Shown piece after piece: positions 29,454-38,314 of a DNA stretch of 49,678 bases. The stretch's first letter is position 1. Each line of letters starts with the position of its first letter. The stretch is taken from NCBI RefSeq assembly GCF_009296165.1, contig NZ_VUAZ01000010.1:1-49678 (forward strand), written 5' to 3'. Position numbers and translations under genes: made by a program. The notes beneath the pieces are model-generated. The model did not search any database. It was not told the DNA's origin and was given only the letters and a program-made list of their open reading frames with translations. This stretch comes from Pseudomonas kitaguniensis (GTDB taxonomy: Bacteria; Pseudomonadota; Gammaproteobacteria; Pseudomonadales; Pseudomonadaceae).

Positions 29454-30298
29454 GTGTGCTTGAGCAATGGTTGCAAGAGCAGCGCCAGCAGGGGCGCCAC
29501 CTCTACCTGGTACTCGACACCCACGGCCAGCTTGAAGAACGCACTGCGTTGGCTTGCGAGCGTGGCGTCGACCAGTACCGCAATCTGTACATCGGCACAC
29601 CTGCCGAGTCATTGGCGAACGTCGCACCTTACCTCTTTCACTTGGGCAATACAGGCCATCCGGCCCTTCGGGCACTCCTCGATACACCTGAGCGTCACTG
29701 GGGCTGGCTTGCCAGTGCGGCAAGCGCTGACCTTGATGCCTTGACCACCCATTGGCAAGAACGCCTGGTGACGGGGGAGCGGCCGAACCAGGCGCTTTAT
29801 CGCTTTCACGACAACCGAGTGTTGGGGCGCGCACTGGCCTGTTTACACCCCGAGCAGCGCCCGGACTACCTGGGCCTCATCACCAGCGTGTGTTACTGGC
29901 AGGCCGGGCAGTGGGCGGTTACCGATAACCCAAACCCCGGTATTCATCCGCTGCCGGCAGACCCCGCCTGGTGCCATACCCCAACGCCCGAAGCTACCGT
30001 CAAAAGCCTGCAGTTCGACAATGCGCGGCGTTACCTGGCGCGCAAACACATCGGCCGCCTGCTCGACCTGGCCCGGCAGCAAGACATCGATAGCTGGCTG
30101 CGCGGCCAGCTCGACTTGGCGCATACATGGGGCTGGCAGGAACCTCACACCCTTCACTTTTTGCTGACGCAAAGCGTACTCACGCCGGACTACACCGCGC
30201 CCAAGACCTGGCTTCCCCGGCCAAACGAAACACCGCAAGCGCATGTTGACCGGGTTTATCAGGAAGCGCTGTATTGGCAGGGGGATGGGCCTTTATGA
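29450..30298 (+). CDS. DUF4123 effector-loading adaptor (Tap/TEC type)
   Basis: 282 aa. DUF4123 covers about 15-145 (HLYLVLDTHGQLEERTALACERG, YRNLYIGTPAESLANVAPYLFHL, ALYRFHDNRVLGRALACL). Proteins of this family are chaperones that load one effector onto the cognate VgrG and are not secreted. The ATG overlaps the vgrG stop, and the stop overlaps the start of the first immunity gene (ATGA both times), indicating tight coupling. The last 25 codons are partly repeated, out of frame, before the second immunity gene. Confidence 0.9.
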   Translation: MSVLEQWLQEQRQQGRHLYLVLDTHGQLEERTALACERGVDQYRNLYIGTPAESLANVAPYLFHLGNTGHPALRALLDTPERHWGWLASAASADLDALTTHWQERLVTGERPNQALYRFHDNRVLGRALACLHPEQRPDYLGLITSVCYWQAGQWAVTDNPNPGIHPLPADPAWCHTPTPEATVKSLQFDNARRYLARKHIGRLLDLARQQDIDSWLRGQLDLAHTWGWQEPHTLHFLLTQSVLTPDYTAPKTWLPRPNETPQAHVDRVYQEALYWQGDGPL

Positions 30299-31089
30299 AG
30301 CGCGTCATTCGCCATTTAGCCCTTGGCAGTTGCCTGGCCCTTAGCGTGGGCTGCTCTGCCAGCGAAAAGTCTAACACCTTCACGTTTACCGCCGACTTGC
30401 CTCCGGGGTTTGCCTATGTCGCCTCCGTGAGCTACGTGCCCGTCCCCGGCCAATCCTGCAACCTCGGTAGGCGTGACAACTTGAGAAAGCAGTTCAACCG
30501 CGAATGGTGGCGTGAATACAAGCCTGATTCGCAGATTGAAATACGCCGCACCCGCAAGGGCTGTGAGTTGGTTATTAGCAGCATAGAGCTTGAGATCAAC
30601 GCTGCCTACGGGAAAGACATCGGAGAATCCGGCGGTGACTCCGGGTTTATCGCCGTACGCGATCACCTCAACGCTGACGACAAGCGCACCTTCAGTGTCG
30701 CTGGCGAAAGCCAGTTTTCCGGACAGTGTCAGTGGTTTTTCCGCACGATTGGTCCCAAGCGTTACATAACCAAAATTCTCTACTGCAAAAGTACCGACGC
30801 CCAAGGCAATGTCACCAAAGGTCGTCCGTTTGCTGCGTACACCCTCGATCAGCTACCGGGTAAAACCGTGAAGCTGAAGATCAAGCTGGCTGATTTAGAA
30901 AAACCAGCTGTCGGCGATACGTGGGTCAAGGTGCCCGGAGGTTGGAAGCGCTGCATGGGCGACAACTTTGAAGATCAATATGCGTTTTGCTACGGCAATT
31001 ACAGAGACTTCAGCAGTTTCAAAATGCCGGATGGCCGCAGTTGCACTATTTATCCCGGCTGTACCGAAAACAAAGAGGTAACCCCATGA
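30295..31089 (+). CDS. Lipoprotein immunity protein, copy 1 (T6SS lipase immunity)
   Basis: 264 aa. A lipoprotein signal peptide ends at LSVGC (Cys20). The mature protein has several paired Cys (GQSC, KGCEL, GQCQW, LYCKS, KRCMG, RSCTIYPGC) and no domain I recognise. Position next to a secreted phospholipase-type effector and envelope location fit the Tli class, which protects the producer's periplasm. It starts inside the DUF4123 stop and ends inside the start of a truncated lipase copy. It is about 88% identical by eye to copy 2, with no gaps. Confidence 0.78.
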   Translation: MKRVIRHLALGSCLALSVGCSASEKSNTFTFTADLPPGFAYVASVSYVPVPGQSCNLGRRDNLRKQFNREWWREYKPDSQIEIRRTRKGCELVISSIELEINAAYGKDIGESGGDSGFIAVRDHLNADDKRTFSVAGESQFSGQCQWFFRTIGPKRYITKILYCKSTDAQGNVTKGRPFAAYTLDQLPGKTVKLKIKLADLEKPAVGDTWVKVPGGWKRCMGDNFEDQYAFCYGNYRDFSSFKMPDGRSCTIYPGCTENKEVTP

Positions 31090-31217
31090 GCCTCGCAGCC
31101 CTTAAAGACAATAACAAAGCGTTATTTGACGGCCTTGTTTGTGCCCCAACCCGCAAGTGCACGTTGATCGGGTTTATCAGGAAAACACTGTATCGGCAGG
31201 GAGATGCCCCCGTATGA
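31086..31217 (+). pseudogene. Truncated lipase-effector start fused to a DUF4123 tail
   Basis: 43 codons. The first 19 (MSLAALKDNNKALFDGLVC) match the N-terminus of the lipase at 32005 (MSLMRLEDSDKAFFSGRIH). After that the DNA switches to a copy of the DUF4123 3' end, read out of frame. It marks the junction of the tandem duplication. It may still be translated and serve to couple the two immunity genes, since it overlaps both (ATGA). Confidence 0.85.
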
Positions 31218-32008
31218 AACCCGTCATGCGCCATTTAGTCCTGGGCAGTTGCCTGGCCCTGAGCGTGGGCTGCTCTGTCAGCGAAAAGTCCAACACCTTC
31301 ACGTTCACCGCTGACTTGCCTCCGGGGTTTGCCTATGTCGCCTCCGTGAGCTACGTGCCCGTTCCCGGCCAGTCCTGCGACCTAGGCAGACGTGACAATT
31401 TGAAACAGCAGTTCAACCGCGAATGGCGGACTGAATACAAGCCTGATGCGCAGATTGAAATACGCCGCACCCGCAAAGGCTGTGAGTTGGTTATTAATGG
31501 GATAGAGCTAGAGATCAAAGCGGCCTACTGGAAGGACCGAGGTGATTTCGGCGGTGACTCCGGGTTTATCGCCGTACGCGATCACCTCAACGCTGACGAC
31601 AAGCGCACCTTCAGTGCCGCTGGCGAAAGCCAGTTTTCCGGACAGTGTCAGTGGTTTTTCCGCACGATTGGTCCCAAGCGTTACATAACCAAAATTCTCT
31701 ACTGCAAAAGTACCGACGCCCAAGGCAATGTCACCAAAGGTCGTCCGTTTGCTGCGTACACCCTTGATCAGCTACCGGGTAAAACCGTGAAACTAAATAT
31801 CAAGCTGGCTGATGAGGAAGAACCTTACATGGGTGATACCTGGGTCCATGTACCTGGAGGTTGGAAGCGTTGCATGGGCGACAGTTTTGAAGATCAGGAC
31901 GCATTTTGCTTTGGTAATCACACTGATTTCAGCACATTCAAAATGCCCGATGGCCGCAGTTGCACTATTTATCCAGGCTGTAACGAAAACAAAGAGGTGA
32001 CCCCATGA
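31214..32008 (+). CDS. Lipoprotein immunity protein, copy 2
   Basis: 264 aa, same design as copy 1 (lipobox LSVGC, Cys20; same Cys pattern). About 31 residue differences from copy 1 fall mainly in patches near residues 67-115, 198-215 and 226-247, with an almost identical centre. The patches may be the effector-contact surfaces, so the two copies could protect against different lipase variants. The stop overlaps the start of the full lipase gene, the usual place for the cognate immunity protein. Confidence 0.78.
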   Translation: MKPVMRHLVLGSCLALSVGCSVSEKSNTFTFTADLPPGFAYVASVSYVPVPGQSCDLGRRDNLKQQFNREWRTEYKPDAQIEIRRTRKGCELVINGIELEIKAAYWKDRGDFGGDSGFIAVRDHLNADDKRTFSAAGESQFSGQCQWFFRTIGPKRYITKILYCKSTDAQGNVTKGRPFAAYTLDQLPGKTVKLNIKLADEEEPYMGDTWVHVPGGWKRCMGDSFEDQDAFCFGNHTDFSTFKMPDGRSCTIYPGCNENKEVTP

Positions 32009-34302
32009 GTCTTATGCGCCTGGAAGACAGTGACAAAGCGTTCTTCAGCGGCCGTATTCATGCCTGCCCAGTACGCGGGCACTCGACCAGTTTCCAATTA
32101 GTGGATGAACTGGGCGATGGCAAACCCTATGCCGGTTTAGCGTATGTGGTGACCGACTACGAGGATGTGGTTTACAGCGGCAAACTGGATGCCAACGGCG
32201 CCGGCGTAGTTGCTAACCACTATAGTGGCCCTGTGGCGTTGAAACTTAATCAGCCCTACGAAGGACTGGAAAAGACCTATGTGCGTTTAAAAGAACGTAA
32301 GCACTACCCATTGCCCATCACCGAACTCCAAGTACGCGCCGAGAAAACCCGTTTTCTCAATAAATCTGGTGCCCGCACACATACCAATCCGGCCCAGAGC
32401 AACGCGAACACCTTTTACCAGGTTGAAGTGCGTGAACTGGTTGACCACTGGGCGCACCTGCCACCCATAGTGGCACGTCATTTCCCACCCAATCCCCATG
32501 TATTTTCGTTGTTCAGGCAGGAATCTGAGGTAAGAAACTTTAAGTTCAAACAGGGCGGCAGTAGCACTGGTGTCACGCAGTACGATTTGGCCATGTCAGG
32601 GCCAGGGTTTACGCTGTCTTCACGCCCGCCAAGGGGCGTTGCCCTGATGCCGGACCAGCACACCGTGCTGGAGGTTCGTCCATTGCGCGCCTTGCGGCCC
32701 ATGCTTTCGCCGAGCAATGATTTTTGCGCGCTTAACCTCTACCAACTGGCGCTGATGTCGACACTGAGTTACAGCGACTTTGCGCAACACCCCAGCGCTC
32801 ATCCGGTAGAAACCGACACCGTAAGTTTTCCGCTGCAGCCGAGTATTGGTAATTGGTTTGCTGACGCGCTCGCAAAGTTTGAAGAGCTTTGGCAGGTGGA
32901 TGCGGCGCAGGCTGGCGGGAAAACCTATTACCCTTTGTATGAGGAGGTGCCGTACTCCAAGCGTCTGGAGGTCGTACCTTTTGACCCCGAACTGTACTCG
33001 GAAGTGAATAACCCCAACTTGGGTGAAAAACAGGAAAATCCAGCGAGCATTCACTCGTTGGATGACCGCGCAGTTACCGATACTCAGGCCTTCATCACTC
33101 ACCACGATGCGCTGATTCTGATCTCGATACGCGGCACCGCTAGTGTGGATGATGCTTTGCGCGACATGGATGCCAATCAGGTGCCCTTTGAGCAAGGGGA
33201 GGGCAAGGTGCATAACGGATTTTATGATGCGGCCAAGGTAGCCTATGATTTTGCGGTCAGCTATCTGGACAAGTTTTACAGCGGACAAAAACTGGTCATT
33301 ACCGGGCACAGTCTGGGCGGCGCAATTGCGCTGATAGTGTCTGAAATGCTGCGACGTGATAAACGCTATGCAGCAGACATTGTGCTCTACACCTACGGCG
33401 CCCCACGCGCCGGTGACAGCACCTTCGTAGAAGCAGCCAAGCCCCTGACGCACCACCGCATCGTCAATCAAAACGATCCGGTGCCCAGCGTGCCATCGAC
33501 CTGGATGAACACGTCCACCCAGCGCCAGTACGCCGGACAAGGCGTCGTGACGGTAGTGAACCCTGCGCTGGGCTTGTCGTGGTTTGCACTGGGCATGATT
33601 AACATGACCGGTGAACCCTTCACTCACCACGGTACGCTGCGCCACTTCATGCCGGTCTACTTTAGCGCCCGCCTCAAGTCCTCGCTGCTCTGGAAGCCGG
33701 GTTGCAGCACCATCAACGACCACGGCTGCGCTGTCGCGTTAAAAGCTATAGACGGCTTGCCGGATCGCGGTTCATTCCTGCGGCAAGTGATTGATAATGC
33801 CGACCACAAAATGGTGCATAGCTACATTCCAAACTGCTGGGCCAGCCTGCGTCGCTGGCAGCAAGCGCACCTGTCCAATCGTTCGTTGGTGACTGAAGAT
33901 GAGTTCTACCAAGTGGATGAGTCATTGAAGAATGCCAAGCGGCAAATTCTCGACCTTGAGATGCGGCATGCTGCAAGGCCTGAACGCTATAGAAGTGGTA
34001 GCGCCGGAATTATCGATGCGCTTCAGAGGGAAGCAGACAACATACTGGCAACACGCACGCGCCTGTGTTCCTTACGACGTGAGCGTATCACCGAAGCCCA
34101 CGTGTATGGTGTGTTCGCCGGCACCCGCGAACTGATAGAGAACGACTTGCCTCGCTGGAACGCGCACCCGCAGAACAGCACCGAAGAACAACTGGCAATG
34201 GCCCCTCCGTCGGCCGAAGACAATGAGCGGGCGATAGCCGCCATTACCGGAGCCTTTGTGCCTGGTGCGCCCTACACGCTGGATATTGATTCGTTTACCT
34301 AG
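32005..34302 (+). CDS. Type VI lipase effector, class-3 lipase domain (Tle2-like)
   Basis: 765 aa. The lipase_3 domain lies at about 365-560. The nucleophile elbow is ITGHSLGGAIAL (Ser436), the Asp is in VNQNDPVPSVPS (Asp491), and the His is in FTHHGTLRHF (His541 or 542, or 546). The N-terminal 150 residues and C-terminal 200 residues have no family I recognise; the C-terminus is rich in charged helices. Class-3 lipase effectors such as TseL hydrolyse membrane phospholipids in the target's periplasm. There is no signal peptide, as expected for delivery by VgrG. Gene order (vgrG, adaptor, immunity, effector) supports the role. Confidence 0.87.
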   Translation: MSLMRLEDSDKAFFSGRIHACPVRGHSTSFQLVDELGDGKPYAGLAYVVTDYEDVVYSGKLDANGAGVVANHYSGPVALKLNQPYEGLEKTYVRLKERKHYPLPITELQVRAEKTRFLNKSGARTHTNPAQSNANTFYQVEVRELVDHWAHLPPIVARHFPPNPHVFSLFRQESEVRNFKFKQGGSSTGVTQYDLAMSGPGFTLSSRPPRGVALMPDQHTVLEVRPLRALRPMLSPSNDFCALNLYQLALMSTLSYSDFAQHPSAHPVETDTVSFPLQPSIGNWFADALAKFEELWQVDAAQAGGKTYYPLYEEVPYSKRLEVVPFDPELYSEVNNPNLGEKQENPASIHSLDDRAVTDTQAFITHHDALILISIRGTASVDDALRDMDANQVPFEQGEGKVHNGFYDAAKVAYDFAVSYLDKFYSGQKLVITGHSLGGAIALIVSEMLRRDKRYAADIVLYTYGAPRAGDSTFVEAAKPLTHHRIVNQNDPVPSVPSTWMNTSTQRQYAGQGVVTVVNPALGLSWFALGMINMTGEPFTHHGTLRHFMPVYFSARLKSSLLWKPGCSTINDHGCAVALKAIDGLPDRGSFLRQVIDNADHKMVHSYIPNCWASLRRWQQAHLSNRSLVTEDEFYQVDESLKNAKRQILDLEMRHAARPERYRSGSAGIIDALQREADNILATRTRLCSLRRERITEAHVYGVFAGTRELIENDLPRWNAHPQNSTEEQLAMAPPSAEDNERAIAAITGAFVPGAPYTLDIDSFT

Positions 34303-34367
34303 CTTCAGCCAAACGTTAACAACTGCGCGAGTACGCGCATCAACATAGACGTTACGCCGGGCCGGCC

Positions 34368-36151
34368 CTACTTGACCTGCCCGCCAAAGCTTCCCTGTTC
34401 TATCCACGCTTCCAACGCCGTTGCACTCATCGGTTTGGCTATCAAGTAACCCTGCGCCTCTGAACAGCCCCACTGCGTTAGCAGATTAAGAATTTTCTGA
34501 CTTTCTACGCCCTCGGCAACCACTTGGTAGCCCAGCCCCTTCGCCAGCCCAATCAGGGTTTTAACCAGTTGCTTGTCATTGGTGTTAGTGCCCAGACCAC
34601 TGATCAGCGATTGGTCAAGTTTGACGGTATTGGCGGGGAGCTCTTTCAAATAGGCCCAGTTGCTGTAGCCGGTGCCGAAGTCATCCACGGCCACTTCTAC
34701 GCCAACCTCGCGGACACGCTTGAGTTGCCGGATGATCTCGTCAGGGTTGATCATGAGCATGCGTTCAGTGAACTCAAGTTCAAAACTTGCCGGGTCCAGG
34801 CCGTGTGTGTCGATTTGATTAAGCAGCGTGTCGACGAATTCGGTACTTTCCAGGTCGCTGACGGCAATGTTCATGGCGATGCGCAGGCGCAGGCCGCGGG
34901 CTTTCCAGGCGATCGCTTGTTGGACTGTTGCATTGAGCACCCACAAGCCAACGGAAGGTATCAAGGCGGTTTTTTCAGCCAGCGGTATGAATTCAGCAGG
35001 GCTGATATTGCCAAGTAATGGGTGAGTCCAGCGTATTAACGCCTCTACCGACTGACAACTGCCTGAGGGCAGGTTGATTTTTGGCTGATACACGAGGCTG
35101 AACTGTTTGTCCGAACTGACCGCCTCCGGCAATGAACTCAACAACATCAAGGCGCGTTGTTGCGCGGCATCGAACTGCGGCTCATACAGCGACCAGCCCA
35201 ACTGGCGATCGCGGGCTTCATCTGCCGCGCTGACCACCAGGCGTACCCAATCTTGCTGCGGGTCCTGCGAGGTCAGAACCGGTAGAACACCAATACCCAC
35301 TTGCAGCGGAATAGGGATGCCGTGGCATGCGACTGGCTGTTTGAAGTTGCTCAGAATACTTTCGCAGATATGCCGGGCGGTCTGGTTATCCTTAAGAATA
35401 AAACCAAACCGCGTTGAACTGATTTTATACAACACGCACTGGCTGGGTAAGAGCGTTTGCAGGCGAGATTTTATCGCCAAAATCAGCTCTTCCGCGAAAC
35501 TGTAACCCAGCGCTTTCACGATGTCGTTGAGCAGCTTGGGGGTTATAACGTCAACGGCATAGATCTGGCATACGTCATTAATCTGTAGGGTTTGACGTAT
35601 GTCTTCCTCAAGCCGCAGCCGATTAAACAGCCCAGTGGGTTGATCCACGAAGTTTCGGGAGCGCACACCACGGATGCGCATCATCACCAGTTCGGCGAAG
35701 CTGTTGAGCATCGCCATGTCACGCTCAGTCATGGCCGGGCGCGCAAGCGTGTCAATGATGCACAGGCTGCCCAGCGTAAAACCTTCTTCGGTAATCAGTG
35801 GCGCGCCGCGTAATAACGGATATACGGCGGGCCGGTAACCAGCGGGTTGTTTTTAAAGCGCGGGTCACGTGTCGCGTCCAATACCTCCAGTTGCGTGTTA
35901 TCCAACGTCGAGTAGGCGCAAAACGAAACGGCTCTGGGCGTCTGAGTTTCTTTAATGCCCACGCGCGCGCGGAACCATTGCTGGTGTCGATCAACGATAG
36001 AGATCAAGGCGATGGGAGCGCTGAAGTAAGCAGAGGTCATCTGGACGATTTTGTCGAAGACTTCATCATCGTCGGCGTCAACGTGACAGTATTTTTCGAC
36101 TTGTTTTAGTCGTTCAGCTTCATTCGCCGGAATGGGAGCGCCTTCGCCCAT
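34368..36151 (-). pseudogene. GAF-GGDEF-EAL signalling gene broken by a one-base deletion
   Basis: The N-terminal part (36151-35795) is a GAF domain (FDKIVQMTSAYFSAPIALISIVDRHQQWF...AVSFCAYS). At about 35806 one G is missing (GCG-GGC read as GCGGC) and the frame stops. The rest continues in another frame (APLITEEGFTLGSLCIIDT...): a degenerate GGDEF domain (SSTRF at the catalytic loop) and a complete EAL domain with EALIRW, DDFGTGYSN and EGVE motifs. An intact protein would be a cyclic-di-GMP phosphodiesterase sensing a small molecule. From 35732 the GGDEF-EAL part could be translated separately. Confidence 0.88.
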
Positions 36152-36354
36152 GATAGTTCTCGCAGTGGTGTGGTTCTCATTACACGGTATCAGACAGGGC
36201 CACTACTATGATGTTATTTTTTCTATTCCCCGGATAGCCTGAGGCGCGTAAATCGCCGGTGCCTGCCCGCCCAGCGTTAGACGTCAGGCTACGAGCGTAT
36301 TGAGCCTTTCGCATAGCGGCAAAGCGCCATCCATCATTGTCAAAAAGTTCCTTT

Positions 36355-36382
36355 CCTGTACAGAAATAAAAAATTGTACAGG
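36355..36382. repeat. Inverted repeat CCTGTACA...TGTACAGG
   Basis: 8-bp perfect arms around a 12-base A-rich loop, directly before the sigma-28-like promoter, followed by TTTT. It could be a terminator for leftward or rightward transcripts or an operator. Confidence 0.6.
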
Positions 36383-36388
36383 TTTTCC

Positions 36389-36416
36389 TAAAGTTCATAG
36401 CATCACCCGCCGATGC
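36389..36416 (+). promoter_or_regulatory. Sigma-28 (FliA)-like promoter for the chemoreceptor gene
   Basis: TAAAGTTC-N12-GCCGATGC closely matches the flagellar sigma-28 consensus TAAAGTTT-N11-GCCGATAA. Chemotaxis genes are classical FliA targets, which supports it. It begins about 160 bases before the start codon. Confidence 0.5.
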
Positions 36417-36547
36417 TTAAGCTGAAACGCTGATTGCGCGCTTCGGTTAGCCGGGGACGTTGAGCTCGCGCAAGACATTGCCTTGGACGACGCCATCACT
36501 TTCAGGGAAGGAGTCCCGCCCACTTAATCTACATTGCGGATCTACCC

Positions 36548-38314
36548 ATGAACGACCGACTTAACCCTGCTGCCGACCTGGTCCAATCCGGCGCTGACCT
36601 GAACTCCCTGCTGAGCGCCATCGACCGTTCCCAAGCGGTCATCGAATTCGATTTGCAGGGCAACGTCCTGTATGCCAATCAAAATTTTCTTGAGTGCATG
36701 GGTTACGAGCTCGACGAAATTCGCGGCCGTCATCATCGCCTTTTTTGCATGCCGGACTACGCGACCAGCAAGGAATACCTGATGTTCTGGGAGAAGCTGG
36801 GCACCGGCAAATTTGACGCCGGGCAGTACCAGCGCCAAGCCAAGGACGGGCGGCAGGTGTGGTTGCAAGCGACGTACAACCCGGTCATGGACAACAACGG
36901 CAAACCGTTCAAAATCGTCAAATTCGCCAGTGATGTGACCGAAGTGCGTAACCGCAACGCTGAGTGGGAAAGCAAGATCGCCGCGATCGAGCGTTCGCAG
37001 GCGTTGATCGAGTTCACGCCTGACGGCTATGTGCTGAGCGCCAATAACAAGTTTTTGGCGGCGATGGGGTACACCCTTGAAGAGGTTGTCGGCCAACACC
37101 ACCGGATGTTTTGTGACCCCGAACACGCAAGCTCGCACGCTTACCGCGAGTTTTGGGAGAAGCTCGCCAGGGGCGAATACGACTCCAACGAGTACAAGCG
37201 TCTGAGCAAGGACGGCCGCGATGTGTGGATTCAAGCGTCCTACAACCCGATTCTTGATGCCCAGGGTAATACGTACAAGATTGTGAAGTTCGCCACCGAT
37301 GTCACCGACACCAAACTGCGCACCATGGAGCACGAAGGCAAGGTCAACGCCATCAACCGTGCGCAAGGCGTGATCGAGTTTGACCTGAGCGGCAACATTC
37401 TCTCGGCCAACGAAAACTTTCTGGGGCTGTTGGGCTACCGCCTGGAAGAGTTGAAAAACCAGCACCACGCACTTTTTTGCGAGCCTGAATACGTCAAGAC
37501 CACCGCTTACCGTGAATTCTGGAGCGCGCTGAGCAGTGGCAAATTCTTCAACGGGCGCTTCAAGCGCATCAGTAAGTACGGTCAGAATATTTGGATTCAG
37601 GCGACCTACAACCCGGTATTCGATGCGGCGGGGCAACCGTACAAGGTGGTCAAGTTTGCCACCGACATCACCGCTCAGGTTGAGCTTGAGGAAGCCATCG
37701 AAGCCAAGACGCGGGCCATGGACGAATCGGTCACGCGCCTGATGGCGGCGATTACCGAGGTGGTCAAAACCACCGGTGATGCCAACGATCAGGCGCGCAT
37801 CACCCAGGATGAAGCCCAGCGCGGTTCACAGACGCTCAACGAGGCGTCATCGGCGATGGATACCATCGGTAAATCCGCAGAAGATATTCAAGAGATCATC
37901 GCGGTGATCAGCACGATCGCCGGTCAGACCAACATGCTGGCCTTCAACGCAGCCATTGAGGCGGCGCGTGCGGGTGAGCATGGGTTGGGCTTCTCGGTGG
38001 TCGCCGATGAGGTGCGCAAACTCGCTGAAAAGTCTTCGCAAGCCACCACGCAAATCAACAAGTTGATTCAGGAAACAGTGCGCCGTATCAACTCCGGCAG
38101 CGAGATTTCGCGCAGTGCCGGCAGTGCGTTCGAGCGCATTGTGGCCGGCGTCGAGCGCACCAATGGGGCGATGGCCACCATCGGTGCGGCAACCCACGAG
38201 CAACAGCACCTGGCTGAGCAGGTGTCTGAACTGATCGGCGAACTCAACCATATCAAGTTAGCCACCGGGTTGGGCAAAGGCCTGAACACGGCGGGCCAGG
38301 TTGACAGGCCATGA
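36548..38314 (+). CDS. Soluble chemoreceptor with three tandem PAS domains
   Basis: 588 aa. Three similar PAS units at about 20-140, 142-262 and 264-385 share a core (RSQAVIEFDLQGNVLYANQNF; HHRLFC; YKIVKFATDVT). A methyl-accepting signalling domain follows (about 400-570) with the tip [33 protein letters not shown]. No transmembrane helix is visible, so it is cytoplasmic, and the PAS units suggest sensing of redox state, oxygen or a small ligand (Aer-like). The stop overlaps the start of the CheW protein (ATGA), so the two very likely work together. Confidence 0.93.
   Translation: MNDRLNPAADLVQSGADLNSLLSAIDRSQAVIEFDLQGNVLYANQNFLECMGYELDEIRGRHHRLFCMPDYATSKEYLMFWEKLGTGKFDAGQYQRQAKDGRQVWLQATYNPVMDNNGKPFKIVKFASDVTEVRNRNAEWESKIAAIERSQALIEFTPDGYVLSANNKFLAAMGYTLEEVVGQHHRMFCDPEHASSHAYREFWEKLARGEYDSNEYKRLSKDGRDVWIQASYNPILDAQGNTYKIVKFATDVTDTKLRTMEHEGKVNAINRAQGVIEFDLSGNILSANENFLGLLGYRLEELKNQHHALFCEPEYVKTTAYREFWSALSSGKFFNGRFKRISKYGQNIWIQATYNPVFDAAGQPYKVVKFATDITAQVELEEAIEAKTRAMDESVTRLMAAITEVVKTTGDANDQARITQDEAQRGSQTLNEASSAMDTIGKSAEDIQEIIAVISTIAGQTNMLAFNAAIEAARAGEHGLGFSVVADEVRKLAEKSSQATTQINKLIQETVRRINSGSEISRSAGSAFERIVAGVERTNGAMATIGAATHEQQHLAEQVSELIGELNHIKLATGLGKGLNTAGQVDRP

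Larger units (their letters stand above)
30224..32061 (+). repeat. Tandem duplication of the immunity gene and flanks (period 919 bp)
   Basis: Unit 1 (about 30224-31142) and unit 2 (about 31143-32061) each hold the end of the DUF4123 gene, a complete immunity gene and the first codons of the lipase gene. Matching points (immunity starts 30295 and 31214; lipase starts 31086 and 32005) are both 919 bases apart. The middle of the immunity genes (30636-30875 against 31555-31794) differs at only two bases, while flanking parts have diverged, which suggests recent gene conversion of an older duplication. Confidence 0.92.
36152..36547. other. Regulatory region between EAL gene and chemoreceptor
   Basis: 396 bases. 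There is no gene I accept; a 72-codon frame on the minus strand (36180-36398) lacks coding signs. It holds an inverted repeat at 36355-36382 and a sigma-28-like promoter at 36389-36416 (separate entries). GGAAGGAG at about 36508 is too far from the start at 36548 to be its ribosome site. Confidence 0.5.

Noticed and set aside
36180..36398. 72-codon minus-strand frame between the EAL and chemoreceptor genes
   Set aside because: It covers the sigma-28-like promoter and the inverted repeat and has no coding bias.
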